Origin: Dyadobacter sp. Leaf189
Lineage (GTDB): Bacteria > Bacteroidota > Bacteroidia > Cytophagales > Spirosomataceae
Assembly: GCF_001424405.1 (NCBI RefSeq)
Contig: NZ_LMPS01000004.1
Coordinates: 244,537-308,536 of the forward strand
Direction of reading: 5' to 3'
Length of the DNA stretch: 64,000 bases
The position numbers and the translations under genes were made by a program. The notes under the pieces are model-generated. The model was not told the origin of the DNA, made no database searches, and worked only from the letters and a program-made list of their open reading frames with translations. Of this stretch, positions 44,814 through 53,693 are shown piece after piece (position 1 is the first letter of the stretch; the number at the start of each line of letters is the position of its first letter).

Positions 44814-45767
44814 ATGAGAACATACCTGGATTTTGAAAAACCTATGGCCGAGCTCGAACGTAAGCTCGAAGAAATGAAGACATTGGCGCAGGAAAACAAT
44901 GTGGATTTTTCAGACGCCATTTCCTTATTGGAAAACAATATCACAAATCTTCGAAAAGAGATCTTTGAAAACCTGACGCGCTGGCAGCGTGTTCAGCTTT
45001 CACGTCACCCGGACCGCCCCTACACGCTTGACTACATCGAGCTGATTTGTGACGAGTTCATTGAATTGCACGGTGATCGCCAGGTACGTGATGATCCGGC
45101 TATTATTGGCGGGCTCGCGAATGTAGGCGGACAGTCTTTTATGCTGATTGGCCAGCAGAAAGGGCGCAACACAAAGCAGCGTCAGCACAGGAATTTCGGG
45201 ATGCCAAATCCGGAAGGTTATCGTAAGGCATTGCGCCTGATGAAGCTGGCCGAGAAATTCAACAAGCCCATTGTCACGCTGATCGACACGCCGGGTGCAT
45301 TCCCGGGTATGGAAGCCGAAGAACGCGGACAAGGCGAAGCCATCGCGCGGAACCTGAAAGAAATGTTCATGCTGAAAGTACCGGTGATTTGTATTGTGAT
45401 CGGAGAAGGCGCTTCTGGCGGTGCACTGGGTATTGCGATAGGTGACCGTGTTTTAATGCTTGAAAATACCTGGTACTCGGTCATCTCTCCCGAAAACTGC
45501 TCTGCGATCCTGTGGAGGAGCTGGGATTTCAAGGAGCAGGCAGCGGAAGCGATGAAGATTACGGCCAAGGACATGAAGAAAAACGGCCTGATAGACGGAA
45601 TTATCCCCGAACCGCTCGGAGGCGCACATCTGGATCATAACTGGATGGCCGAAAAGCTGAAAGAAGTAATCCTCGAAAACATATCATCACTTACTTCCAT
45701 CAACGAGCAAGACCGCATTGACCAGCGCATTGAGAAGTTCTGTGCCATGGGAGTTGTGGTTGAGTAG
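44814..45767 (+). CDS. accA: Acetyl-CoA carboxylase carboxyltransferase subunit alpha
   Basis: 317 residues, normal length. It opens with the typical coiled N-terminus ([22 protein letters not shown]) and has the crotonase-like core ([75 protein letters not shown]). It transfers carboxyl from biotin to acetyl-CoA, the first step of fatty acid synthesis. It heads a four-gene run with a HAD phosphatase, a site-2 protease and a phosphotriesterase-like gene. Confidence 0.99.
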   Translation: MRTYLDFEKPMAELERKLEEMKTLAQENNVDFSDAISLLENNITNLRKEIFENLTRWQRVQLSRHPDRPYTLDYIELICDEFIELHGDRQVRDDPAIIGGLANVGGQSFMLIGQQKGRNTKQRQHRNFGMPNPEGYRKALRLMKLAEKFNKPIVTLIDTPGAFPGMEAEERGQGEAIARNLKEMFMLKVPVICIVIGEGASGGALGIAIGDRVLMLENTWYSVISPENCSAILWRSWDFKEQAAEAMKITAKDMKKNGLIDGIIPEPLGGAHLDHNWMAEKLKEVILENISSLTSINEQDRIDQRIEKFCAMGVVVE

Positions 45768-45794
45768 CTAATAGCCAGCAACACCCAAAAAACT

Positions 45795-46430
45795 ATGAAA
45801 AACCCGCAGATCAAGAACATCATTTTCGATTTAGGCGACGTCATTCTGAACATTGATGTTCCTGTTGCGTCGAAATCATTTGCGGAACTGAGTGGCCGGG
45901 AACAGCGCGAAATACTCGAAATTTTCAGGGATAACGACATTTTCCGGCATTTCGAGACAGGCTCGCTCGACGAAGCAGGATTCCGCGATTTTGTAAGAAA
46001 GATCCTGGACTTCTCAGATCTGTCCGACGAAGCAATTGATACAGCCTGGAACAGTCTGCTGCTTGATCTCCCCCCCGAGCGCGTGGAACTGCTTCAAAAG
46101 CTGGCGACCAAATACCGAATTTTCCTGCTTAGCAATACCAGCTCCATTCACATTACCCAGGTTAACAAAATCCTTAAAGCTTCAACAGGTATCGACAGGC
46201 TGGAAGATCTTTTTGAGATAGTCTTCCTCTCTTATGAAATGGGCCTGATGAAACCCGATACGCGCATTTACCAAAAAGTGCTCGATCAGGCCGGCATTAA
46301 CGCAGAAGAGACGCTGTTCTTAGACGATAATTACGACAACATTCAAGGCGCAGCGAAGCTTGGCATTGCTACTATTCACGTTCAAAAGCCGACCACCATT
46401 CTGGAATATCTAAAAGAATATGCAGTCTAG
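45795..46430 (+). CDS. HAD-superfamily hydrolase
   Basis: 211 residues. Motif I is IIFDLGDVIL: nucleophile D12, but position +2 is Gly where the general-acid Asp is usual, as in many YihX/epoxide-hydrolase-like HADs. Motif II FLLSNTSSIH, motif III Lys in KPDTRIYQKVL, motif IV FLDDNYDNIQGA. Probably a cytosolic phosphatase acting on a sugar phosphate or nucleotide; specific substrate unknown. It begins 27 bp after accA and overlaps the next gene by 11 nt. Confidence 0.88.
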   Translation: MKNPQIKNIIFDLGDVILNIDVPVASKSFAELSGREQREILEIFRDNDIFRHFETGSLDEAGFRDFVRKILDFSDLSDEAIDTAWNSLLLDLPPERVELLQKLATKYRIFLLSNTSSIHITQVNKILKASTGIDRLEDLFEIVFLSYEMGLMKPDTRIYQKVLDQAGINAEETLFLDDNYDNIQGAAKLGIATIHVQKPTTILEYLKEYAV

Positions 46431-47619
46431 CACACGCACTTATCTGATTCAGGCGATACTTTTTATTGTGACTGTAATCACAACCACTTTGGCAGGTGCT
46501 GAATGGATTTTTGGTAATATTTTCTCATTCGTTTACGACTTTTTCGCATTTCTTGGCGGGGTTGATGCCGCAAAATCCATAGAGGCTGAATCCCGGTTAA
46601 TGGGCTGGGAGCAATTCAAGCAAGGCTTCCATTTCTCCATTCCATTCCTTGCCATACTGACCATTCACGAATTCGGTCACTATTTTGTAGGAAGGGCCCA
46701 TCAGGTAAAAGTGACCTTGCCTTATTACGTTCCAATGTGGTTTGGTTTCTCGCAAAGTATCGGCACGCTGGGTGCGTTCATCCGCATTACTTCTTTCGTA
46801 AAATCCCGTCTTAAATTCTTTGACATCGGGATCGCCGGTCCATTGGCAGGCTTTGTCGCGGCGCTGGCGGTACTCTGGTACGGATTTACGCATTTGCCGC
46901 CAGTGGATTATATCTTTACGATCCACCCGGAATATGCGCGATTCGGATCCAGCTACCCGCAGTTTGTTTATGAAAATGCCTCAGGTAACCTTGTATTAGG
47001 CGATAATATCCTTTTCTGGCTGTTTAAAACTTACGTTGCAAACCCGGAGAGACTGCCGCATCCTTACGAAATGCAGCATTATCCTTATCTGCTGGCAGGC
47101 TATCTCGCCTTGTTTTTCACATCACTTAACCTGATCCCGATCGGCCAGCTCGACGGCGGCCACATTCTTTACGGTTTGATAGGAAAAAAGAAATTCGATG
47201 TGGTAGCGCCCATTCTGTTCGGGCTTTTTGCATTCTATGCGGGTCTTGGCCTTTTTCGTGCAGAGTCTTTCGCAACGGGCAGCGACGCAATCTTCTACGA
47301 ACAGCTGCTGTATCTTTTCATCTACATTTACCTGCTTTATATCTGTTTTAAAAGGGTTTTCGATAATCTTAGCACCGCATTGATGTGCAGCCTGATCATC
47401 GTCGTACTCCAATTTGCATTGTCTTACCTGCGACCAGATTTGCAGGGTTCGACTGGCTTCCTGCCTTTTGTATTCATCCTTGGACGTTTTCTGGGAATCA
47501 AACATCCCGAAACTGAACAGAACGAACCACTCGACACGCCACGGATTATTCTGGGGATTTGCGCGCTGATCATATTTGTAATCTCATTCAGCCCGACTCC
47601 ATTTATCATTGTCGAATAA
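46420..47619 (+). CDS. Site-2-protease-type membrane metallopeptidase (M50)
   Basis: 399 residues with about seven hydrophobic helices. Zinc motif HEFGH at 83-87 inside TIHEFGHYFVG, and the second motif NLIPIGQLDGGH near residue 235, together the M50 active site. Such proteases cut membrane-embedded substrates such as anti-sigma factors; the substrate here is unknown. The start overlaps the HAD gene by 11 nt and the stop shares one base (TAATG) with the next start, so the three are probably translated in a coupled manner. Confidence 0.92.
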   Translation: MQSSTRTYLIQAILFIVTVITTTLAGAEWIFGNIFSFVYDFFAFLGGVDAAKSIEAESRLMGWEQFKQGFHFSIPFLAILTIHEFGHYFVGRAHQVKVTLPYYVPMWFGFSQSIGTLGAFIRITSFVKSRLKFFDIGIAGPLAGFVAALAVLWYGFTHLPPVDYIFTIHPEYARFGSSYPQFVYENASGNLVLGDNILFWLFKTYVANPERLPHPYEMQHYPYLLAGYLALFFTSLNLIPIGQLDGGHILYGLIGKKKFDVVAPILFGLFAFYAGLGLFRAESFATGSDAIFYEQLLYLFIYIYLLYICFKRVFDNLSTALMCSLIIVVLQFALSYLRPDLQGSTGFLPFVFILGRFLGIKHPETEQNEPLDTPRIILGICALIIFVISFSPTPFIIVE

Positions 47620-48641
47620 TGGGACGAAGCAGCAGCAACTATTCGCGCAGGGAATTTATCAAAAGTTCGGCAGCGACGGTGCTCCTTTCTAACATACCCA
47701 GTTTTTCAGAAACTTATATCAACACAGTTCAGGGCAGGATCAAACCTTCCGGACTTGGCAAAACACTTATTCACGAACACGTACTTGTTGACTTCATTGG
47801 CGCCGACAAAATTTCATCCGACAGATGGGAGCACGGGCAGGTGATCAAAAAAGTACTTCCTTACCTGATCGAGATTAAGGAACGAGGCTTTCAAAGCATT
47901 GTGGAATGCACCCCGGCATTCCTGGGGCGGGATGTGAGGTTATTGCAAAAACTGTCGGAATTATCCGGGCTTCAAATCTTGACAAATACCGGCTACTACG
48001 GCGCATCAGATAATAAATACCTTCCACAATGGGCCTTTACCGAAACTGCTGAGCAACTTTCAGCCCGGTGGACAAGTGAATTTGAAAATGGTATTGAAGG
48101 GACAAATGTGAAGCCTGGATTTATCAAAACCGGCGTAAACAGTGGCGCATTATCTGAACTCCACCAAAAACTGATAAAAGCAGCTGCATTGACACACCTG
48201 AAAACGGGACTGACCATCTGCTCTCACACAGGCCCTGCACTTCCTGCCGCTCAGGAAATCGAGATCCTGCAAAATGCCGGAGTAAGTCCCGCAGCTTTCG
48301 TCTGGGTACATGCAAATGGCAGCTATGAGGAAATGGAAAGGATCGGAAAAACCGGCTGCTGGATTAGTTTGGATGGGATAAACGACGAGAACATTGATAA
48401 AATGGCGGCTTTGCTTGATCATCTCAAAGCAAAGCGCCTGTTGAATCAGGTCCTGATTTCACACGACGCCGGCTGGTATCAGCCAGGCGAGCCCGATGGA
48501 GGAAAGTTCAGAGGGTATACTTCCATTTCCGACAAGCTCATTCCCGCATTAAAGCAAAGCGGATTTACCGAAAAAGATATCAATCAGCTGCTGATTACAA
48601 ACCCTGCAAATGCATTCGCGATAAAGATTCGTAAGCACTAG
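47619..48641 (+). CDS. Exported phosphotriesterase-family amidohydrolase
   Basis: 340 residues from the ATG at 47619 that overlaps the previous stop (TAATG). The longer upstream frame would lie inside the protease gene and is rejected. The leader SRREFIKSSAATVLLSN is Tat-like. TIM-barrel with all metal positions: H52 and H54 (IHEHVLVD), K170 in KPGFIKTGVN (carboxylated Lys position), H203 (CSHTGP), H231 (WVHANG) and D283 (SHDAGW). Family members are lactonases or phosphotriesterases; most natural ones act on lactones. The real substrate is unknown. Confidence 0.88.
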   Translation: MGRSSSNYSRREFIKSSAATVLLSNIPSFSETYINTVQGRIKPSGLGKTLIHEHVLVDFIGADKISSDRWEHGQVIKKVLPYLIEIKERGFQSIVECTPAFLGRDVRLLQKLSELSGLQILTNTGYYGASDNKYLPQWAFTETAEQLSARWTSEFENGIEGTNVKPGFIKTGVNSGALSELHQKLIKAAALTHLKTGLTICSHTGPALPAAQEIEILQNAGVSPAAFVWVHANGSYEEMERIGKTGCWISLDGINDENIDKMAALLDHLKAKRLLNQVLISHDAGWYQPGEPDGGKFRGYTSISDKLIPALKQSGFTEKDINQLLITNPANAFAIKIRKH

Positions 48642-48646
48642 TGCGC

Positions 48647-49468
48647 TCATAAGCCATTAAGTTTATTCTTGACAAATTGCCAGTCGTGACCAATTAGGCT
48701 TTCCATTTGAATACGCTCCTTTTCATCGTACCTTCTGACATATTTTCTGGCTTTACGAAGTAAAAACGGCTCGCGCACAATAGGCGTGAAAAATGGGTCG
48801 GCGCTTAAAAACCTTTTTGTAAATAAATGAGTTGTCGTTCCGTTTGTGTAAAAATAGCGACCAAACTGCCTGGCGAGATATTCTAATGCACTCACTGTGT
48901 AGAACGATATATGTTGACCGGTTTCTCCTGAGATATAGTACCATTCCGAGATATTGTCAATGTTCGCGGGAATAATCTCGGTAGTAAACAGGATGTTATC
49001 AGCTAATTTAAGAATATCATTTATCTCCCGATATGGGTCAGCTAAATGCTCAAAAACTTCAAAAGCCGTAACAAGCTCAAATCGATTATCTTCTGTTAAT
49101 TGATCGAAATCGAAGTACTCGGCAAAAAGATTATCACAAAACTGATCTGTGTGGTAAAATTTGAAACCTTTATCCCGCATCATACGTGTGAACAACCCGT
49201 ACCCTCCTGCGTAGTCTAAAAAAAGCTCATTGTAGTCAAAGAACTTGACCAGGAGCTTTTCGGTTAGATCGGCCAGGTTGGAGTTTCTGCGAACCAGACC
49301 AACATCCAATTTTGTAATCGCAGTTTTATAAGCTTCATCAAGCCAGTAAGGCTCCTCGGTTTGAATAAATCCCGTCTGTTTGCAGCGATAATATTTGACA
49401 TCATATTTGTGGAGTATCTTAAATGAAAACAGAAATTCAGTTTCTCCGCCCGTGATCTTGCTTTTCAT
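48647..49468 (-). CDS. Class I SAM-dependent methyltransferase with eroded zinc ribbon
   Basis: 273 residues from the ATG at 49468 (the ATG nine codons upstream is an alternative). After an N-terminal segment comes the SAM-binding fold: LDYAGGYGLFTRMM, YHTDQF, ELVTAFEVFEHLADPYREI. Relatives begin with a CxxC...CxxC zinc ribbon and GFIQTEEPYWL. Here KSKITGG...YRCKQTGFIQTEEPYWL keeps only one Cys, so zinc binding is lost. Base composition is visibly more AT-rich than the neighbours. Possibly modifies a sugar or small molecule; substrate unknown. Convergent with the phosphotriesterase gene. Confidence 0.75.
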   Translation of the reverse strand: MKSKITGGETEFLFSFKILHKYDVKYYRCKQTGFIQTEEPYWLDEAYKTAITKLDVGLVRRNSNLADLTEKLLVKFFDYNELFLDYAGGYGLFTRMMRDKGFKFYHTDQFCDNLFAEYFDFDQLTEDNRFELVTAFEVFEHLADPYREINDILKLADNILFTTEIIPANIDNISEWYYISGETGQHISFYTVSALEYLARQFGRYFYTNGTTTHLFTKRFLSADPFFTPIVREPFLLRKARKYVRRYDEKERIQMESLIGHDWQFVKNKLNGL

Positions 49469-49577
49469 AATCTGTAAAATGCTTGCTTTAAACATCCAAG
49501 AAGCAGTTTTAAGATTAGAAATACAGGATCGTTTAATTAAAGGACGAAATGAGATTTTGAATGGTCAGGTACCTTAT

Positions 49578-50873
49578 TCACTCTTCCATTTCAATCCGAA
49601 AAACAGTCCAGCCGTATTCTTCCGTTTTCAACGAAAAGCCGAAATTGTGGTTCACGAGGATTTCCCTTGTCAGTGTTAAACCAATTCCCTGACCATCTTT
49701 TTTGGTACTGAAAAACGGATTAAACAAACTTGCATTCACTTCCTGCTCAATAGGCGTGCCATTGTTTTTGATCAGCAGCAGCGACTGAGTCAGATGTATT
49801 CCAATTACATTCCCAGGCGCACAAGCCTCCATTGCATTCTTGATCACATTCACCAGAACGTGCTCCATTTGGCCGGTATCGACACTTTTAACAATAGGTG
49901 CCTCCGGCAAAAATAACTGAATGGAAACCTGACGCTCAGATGCCGCTGCCTGCATAAAAGTACTTACATCACGAACCAGCAGGGACAAGTCGGCAGTTGC
50001 GCGATTGGGTGTCGGTAACCTGACCACATCGGCAAAATTCCGCATAAAGCGAGTAAGTCGCCCGTTTCGCTCCGATGCAACGCCGAGTGCTTCTTTAAGC
50101 TCCGTAAAACCAGGATCAGTCAGGATATTGCGGGTAGTTTGTAAAATAGAATCGGTGGCGCCAAGCGTATTATTCACTTCATGCGCCATCATCCTGATCA
50201 CTTTTCCATACGCATTCTTTTCGGATACCAGCAGCTCGTTCGTGAGCTCTTCGATCATCAGAAAAGACCTTTTAAAACCCTTATCCATAAAATGCGAGCG
50301 TTGCACCTTGAAGGTCACGACGCCATTTGTCTTCACTACACGCGAGTCTCCATCCTGCATATCCACCAGCTCGTGCAACAGCGGCAGGTTGGTTTCATTC
50401 AATGCTTTTCCATGTAACTGTTCCGCAACCGCACCAAATTGTTCCTGCGCCTTGTGGTTAAGAGAATCGATTTTCTCGTCATAGTCGAGAATCACAATGG
50501 AGATCGGCGAGGCTTCAATGAGCTTTTCCAGAAAGAAATGCTGCTCGTGCAGGCGCGTGCGCTCTTCCCGCAGCTGGTCGATCATCAGGTTGTAAACTTC
50601 GATCAGGGTATCAATTTCACCCTTGCCTGTGGGCACAAACTTGATCGAAAAATCCTTGTCCTTGATCGCTTCGATCCCGGATTTCACAAATTGGATAGGT
50701 TGCATAAAGTTTCGGTACAGCTGAATGGATGCGGCAGCAGATAACAACAGAAATACCTCGGAAGCAATGAATAATGGCTTGTTTTCAGAAAGCAGATTGG
50801 CAACCAGAATGATTAACACCAAATGCAGTACCGCAATGTAGCTGATGTATTTGGCGCGGGTAGATAGCCTCAT
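49578..50873 (-). CDS. NtrY-like sensor histidine kinase
   Basis: 431 residues. Two membrane helices (about 10-28 and 32-52), a HAMP-like linker (FMQPIQFVKSGIEAIKDKDFSIKF), a PAS-like domain (about 110-210, EASPISIVILDYDEKID), the DHp helix with H231 in MMAHEVNNTLGATDS, and an ATPase domain with N-box VIKNAMEA and G-box KDGQGIGLTLTREIL. Its start overlaps the stop of the response regulator by 4 nt (ATGA), so it is the cognate kinase. The short periplasmic loop suggests sensing within or near the membrane. Confidence 0.93.
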   Translation of the reverse strand: MRLSTRAKYISYIAVLHLVLIILVANLLSENKPLFIASEVFLLLSAAASIQLYRNFMQPIQFVKSGIEAIKDKDFSIKFVPTGKGEIDTLIEVYNLMIDQLREERTRLHEQHFFLEKLIEASPISIVILDYDEKIDSLNHKAQEQFGAVAEQLHGKALNETNLPLLHELVDMQDGDSRVVKTNGVVTFKVQRSHFMDKGFKRSFLMIEELTNELLVSEKNAYGKVIRMMAHEVNNTLGATDSILQTTRNILTDPGFTELKEALGVASERNGRLTRFMRNFADVVRLPTPNRATADLSLLVRDVSTFMQAAASERQVSIQLFLPEAPIVKSVDTGQMEHVLVNVIKNAMEACAPGNVIGIHLTQSLLLIKNNGTPIEQEVNASLFNPFFSTKKDGQGIGLTLTREILVNHNFGFSLKTEEYGWTVFRIEMEE

Positions 50874-52243
50874 TGTTCGTCAGGATCGAAGGATATACCA
50901 TACTTTTCAAGCCTTCGGTAGAGTGCAAACCGAGTGATACCCAGCGACCGCGCTACTTTGCTGATCTTATTCTGATGAAACTGCATTGCTTTACTGATCA
51001 TCTGGTATTCCATTTCTTCAAGCGTAATACTTCCTACTTCCGGCAGGTTTTTCGCGGCAGCAGGCTGTCCACCCGCAGACAGGTTTTTCTGAAAATCAGC
51101 AATATCCAGCGTGTCTTTCGGCGAGAGCAAAACGGTCCTTTCAACCAGGTTTTTCAGCTGCCTAATGTTCCCCTGCAATTGCAATGTTCTCAGCCACTTC
51201 AATGCAGGCTGACTGAGTTGCAGGTCGGGGCGCTGGTAAATGGTTTTGAGATTATTTACAAAAAACGCCGAGAGCAGCGGAATGTCGTCGGGCCGCTCCC
51301 TGAGTGCAGGCAGCTTCACCGTGATCAGGTTAATGCGGTAGTAAAGGTCTTCCCGGAAAGTGCCAAGTGCGACCATTTCTTCCAGGTTCCTGTTAGTAGC
51401 ACAAATCACGCGCACATCCACCGTCCTGCTTTTGCTGCTTCCCAGCGGCTCAAATGTCCTTTCCTGCAAAACACGCAGCAATTTCACCTGACTTGGCAAA
51501 TCCAGCTCCCCTATTTCATCCAAAAAAATCGACCCTTTATTGGCCATTTCAAACCGTCCGATCCGGTCAGACTTCGCATCTGTAAATGCGCCTCTGACGT
51601 GCCCGAAAAGTTCGCTTTCAAACAATGTAGACGAAATACCGCCCAGGTTAACCTTTACGAACGGACGCGATTTCCGCTTGCTGTTGGAATGGATTGCCTC
51701 CGCAATCAGCTCCTTCCCTGTCCCGCTTTCACCGGTAATCAATACCGGCGCATCAGTAGCGGCGACCCGCCCCACAGTAGAAAGGATTTCGAGCAGCTTG
51801 GGATCTTGTCCAACGATGTTTTCGAGATGGTACTTCTGTTCCAGCTTCCGCCGGGTTTCCGATTTCTGCTCCTGCTGTGCGAGATTCAGGATCGTGCGCA
51901 CGGATTGCAGGAGGTATTCATTCTGCCAGGGTTTTGTAATAAAATCAATGGCACCCTCCCGCATCCCTCTCACAGCCAGGTCGATCGTACCCCAGCCCGT
52001 AATCAAAATCACCGGAATGGCGGAATAGCTTTTCTTGATTCGCTGCAAAAGCTGCATTCCTTCTTTTCCGGAGGTCTCGATAGAGAAGTTAAGGTCAAGT
52101 AAAATCAACTCCGGCGTAACTGATGTCAAAACCTCAAAAACCTCCTCCGGCGAGCCAACACCCTTCACATCAAACCCCTCGTTTCGGAGAAGTAAAGTCA
52201 GGGAAGTCCGGATTGCAATATCGTCGTCGACTATAAGGAGCAT
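50870..52243 (-). CDS. NtrC-family sigma54-dependent response regulator
   Basis: 457 residues. Receiver domain with D50 in LILLDLNF, central AAA+ domain with Walker A GESGTGKE, the sigma54-contact loop written GAFTDA rather than GAFTGA, and Walker B GSIFLDEIGEL, then a Fis-type helix-turn-helix at the end (KISKVARSLGITRFALYRRLEKYG). It would activate sigma54 promoters on phosphorylation by the kinase encoded downstream. It follows the MacB-type efflux genes on the same strand, so this transporter is the likeliest target. Confidence 0.95.
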   Translation of the reverse strand: MLLIVDDDIAIRTSLTLLLRNEGFDVKGVGSPEEVFEVLTSVTPELILLDLNFSIETSGKEGMQLLQRIKKSYSAIPVILITGWGTIDLAVRGMREGAIDFITKPWQNEYLLQSVRTILNLAQQEQKSETRRKLEQKYHLENIVGQDPKLLEILSTVGRVAATDAPVLITGESGTGKELIAEAIHSNSKRKSRPFVKVNLGGISSTLFESELFGHVRGAFTDAKSDRIGRFEMANKGSIFLDEIGELDLPSQVKLLRVLQERTFEPLGSSKSRTVDVRVICATNRNLEEMVALGTFREDLYYRINLITVKLPALRERPDDIPLLSAFFVNNLKTIYQRPDLQLSQPALKWLRTLQLQGNIRQLKNLVERTVLLSPKDTLDIADFQKNLSAGGQPAAAKNLPEVGSITLEEMEYQMISKAMQFHQNKISKVARSLGITRFALYRRLEKYGISFDPDEQ

Positions 52244-52360
52244 AAATATGGGGCTGTCGGCTTTCGGCTGTCGGCTTTCGGCTGTTGGCTTTCAGCTGTT
52301 AGCTATTAGACTTAATCAATTATCGTAATTCACTCTTCCCGGTCATTCACTCATTTAAAA
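52244..52360. repeat. Tandem CGGCTTTCGGCTGT repeats and ATTCACTC motifs
   Basis: Imperfect copies of a TCGGCTTTCGGCTG unit fill 52257-52305, then TTCACTC-containing sequence runs up to the end of the permease gene. No coding potential seen. Confidence 0.6.
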
Positions 52361-53527
52361 TTACTCTTCATGCAGCGCTACCGCCGGATGTATGCTGGCG
52401 GCTTGTTTGCTGGGGAACCAGGCGCAGAGGGTTACAATGATATAAATAACTACGATCGCCGCCAAGATCGCGACCAGATATACTTCGTTGTCGAGATCGA
52501 AAACGTGCATAAGCGGGAATTGTACTGCGAAAACGAGGCCCAGGAGGAGACTAAAACTTGCCAGCACCCATATTTCACCCAGGAACTGGATAGCGACTTT
52601 TCCTTCGGTTGCGCCCATCGCACGCCTTAACCCGATCTCATTTCTTCTTTTACCGATGTTAAGGTTCAAAATACCAAAGAGGCCGAGTGCAACATTGGTG
52701 AGCAAAAATCCGCTTACGATCAGGAAGATGATAACCGGCACAAGTGTCAGGTTATGCCTGTTTTTGAGGGATTCTTTCAGATAAGTAACTTCTATACCCC
52801 AGCCCGGAGCCATCATCGCGATATCCTTCACAAGTCTCGCCTCGAAATGCGCGTCTGTTCCAGGTTTTGTTTTGATCAGCACATTAGAATTCCATGCATC
52901 GTCTTTCTTTATCAGCTGGAACATTGCCGGGCTGTCAGACATAAATTCACCTTTTGCCTTAAACCGCTCTACAACTCCCGTTACTTTAAAAGAAACCTTA
53001 TCCGAACCGCCCAATACCTTGCCCACTGCGACTTCGTCCTGAAATAACTTTTCTTCCAATGCCTTGTTGATCACCACGGGAACAAACTTGGAGACCAGAT
53101 CGGCATCGCGGTACCACCTTCCCCTGACGGCAGGCAGGTCAATGGTTTCCGACAATTCCGCATCGGTATAATAGAAGTCGCTGCCGATGCTTACCTTCTT
53201 GTAGCTCACCGAATTGCTCATCTGATTGGCCGAAAACGGCGTGTTACTGCTCATCCGTGAAGCAGATTCTACCTCCGGGTAAGTCCTGATCCGTTCCATG
53301 ATCCGGTTCAGCTTGCCTGCTACATTTACGGTGTCCTGGTTATTCGCCAGGTCGACAACCCAGACTTTTTCATACTGAAAACCAATAGGCTTCAAGTAGT
53401 TACGCACATTGTACACAATCAGCGAGAGCACGCCGAACAGGACGAGAAACGAAGCCCATATCTCCACAATAAGCAAAGCATGAGCCCCCTTTTTGTTCCA
53501 GATCAATTTAAAAAGATGTGAGAGCAT
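52361..53527 (-). CDS. MacB/FtsX-type ABC transporter permease (second of pair)
   Basis: 388 residues. One N-terminal membrane helix (about 15-40), a periplasmic MacB-PCD-like domain (about 45-255) and three C-terminal helices of an FtsX domain (about 260-385), including NIGKRRNEIGLRRAMGAT. It has no ATPase domain and works with the separate ATP-binding protein encoded at 55050. Such permeases transmit ATP hydrolysis to the periplasm to drive export of lipids, peptides or macrolides. Diverged from the neighbouring permease. Confidence 0.9.
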   Translation of the reverse strand: MLSHLFKLIWNKKGAHALLIVEIWASFLVLFGVLSLIVYNVRNYLKPIGFQYEKVWVVDLANNQDTVNVAGKLNRIMERIRTYPEVESASRMSSNTPFSANQMSNSVSYKKVSIGSDFYYTDAELSETIDLPAVRGRWYRDADLVSKFVPVVINKALEEKLFQDEVAVGKVLGGSDKVSFKVTGVVERFKAKGEFMSDSPAMFQLIKKDDAWNSNVLIKTKPGTDAHFEARLVKDIAMMAPGWGIEVTYLKESLKNRHNLTLVPVIIFLIVSGFLLTNVALGLFGILNLNIGKRRNEIGLRRAMGATEGKVAIQFLGEIWVLASFSLLLGLVFAVQFPLMHVFDLDNEVYLVAILAAIVVIYIIVTLCAWFPSKQAASIHPAVALHEE

Positions 53528-53693
53528 TTTTAATTATTGAATGATGAATGACTGAATTTTTGGGGAGGATGGACGATGGAGGAAGGAGGATGGAAAATTC
53601 CGGATTTACGACCTGCTATGCCTACCCTCCCTTTTTCCTCCCTTTCCTCCTTCTTCCCTTTCCTCCTTCTTCCCTTTCCTCCTTCCTCCTTTC
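53528..53693. repeat. Polypurine/polypyrimidine repeat between the two permease genes
   Basis: A purine-rich half (GGGGAGGATGGACGATGGAGG, 53560-53593) is followed by a pyrimidine-rich half with tandem CCCTTTCCTCCTTCTT copies at about 53640-53690. Same family as 28999, 54955 and 55725. Confidence 0.7.

Noticed and set aside
50873..52102. A 409-codon plus-strand frame opposite the NtrC-type regulator
   Set aside because: It is antisense to a complete regulator with receiver, AAA+ and Fis motifs, and its own translation has no recognisable domain or signal.
53631..53693. Tandem CCCTTTCCTCCTTCTT units considered as a CRISPR array
   Set aside because: Units are contiguous with no spacers, are low complexity, and no cas gene is near.
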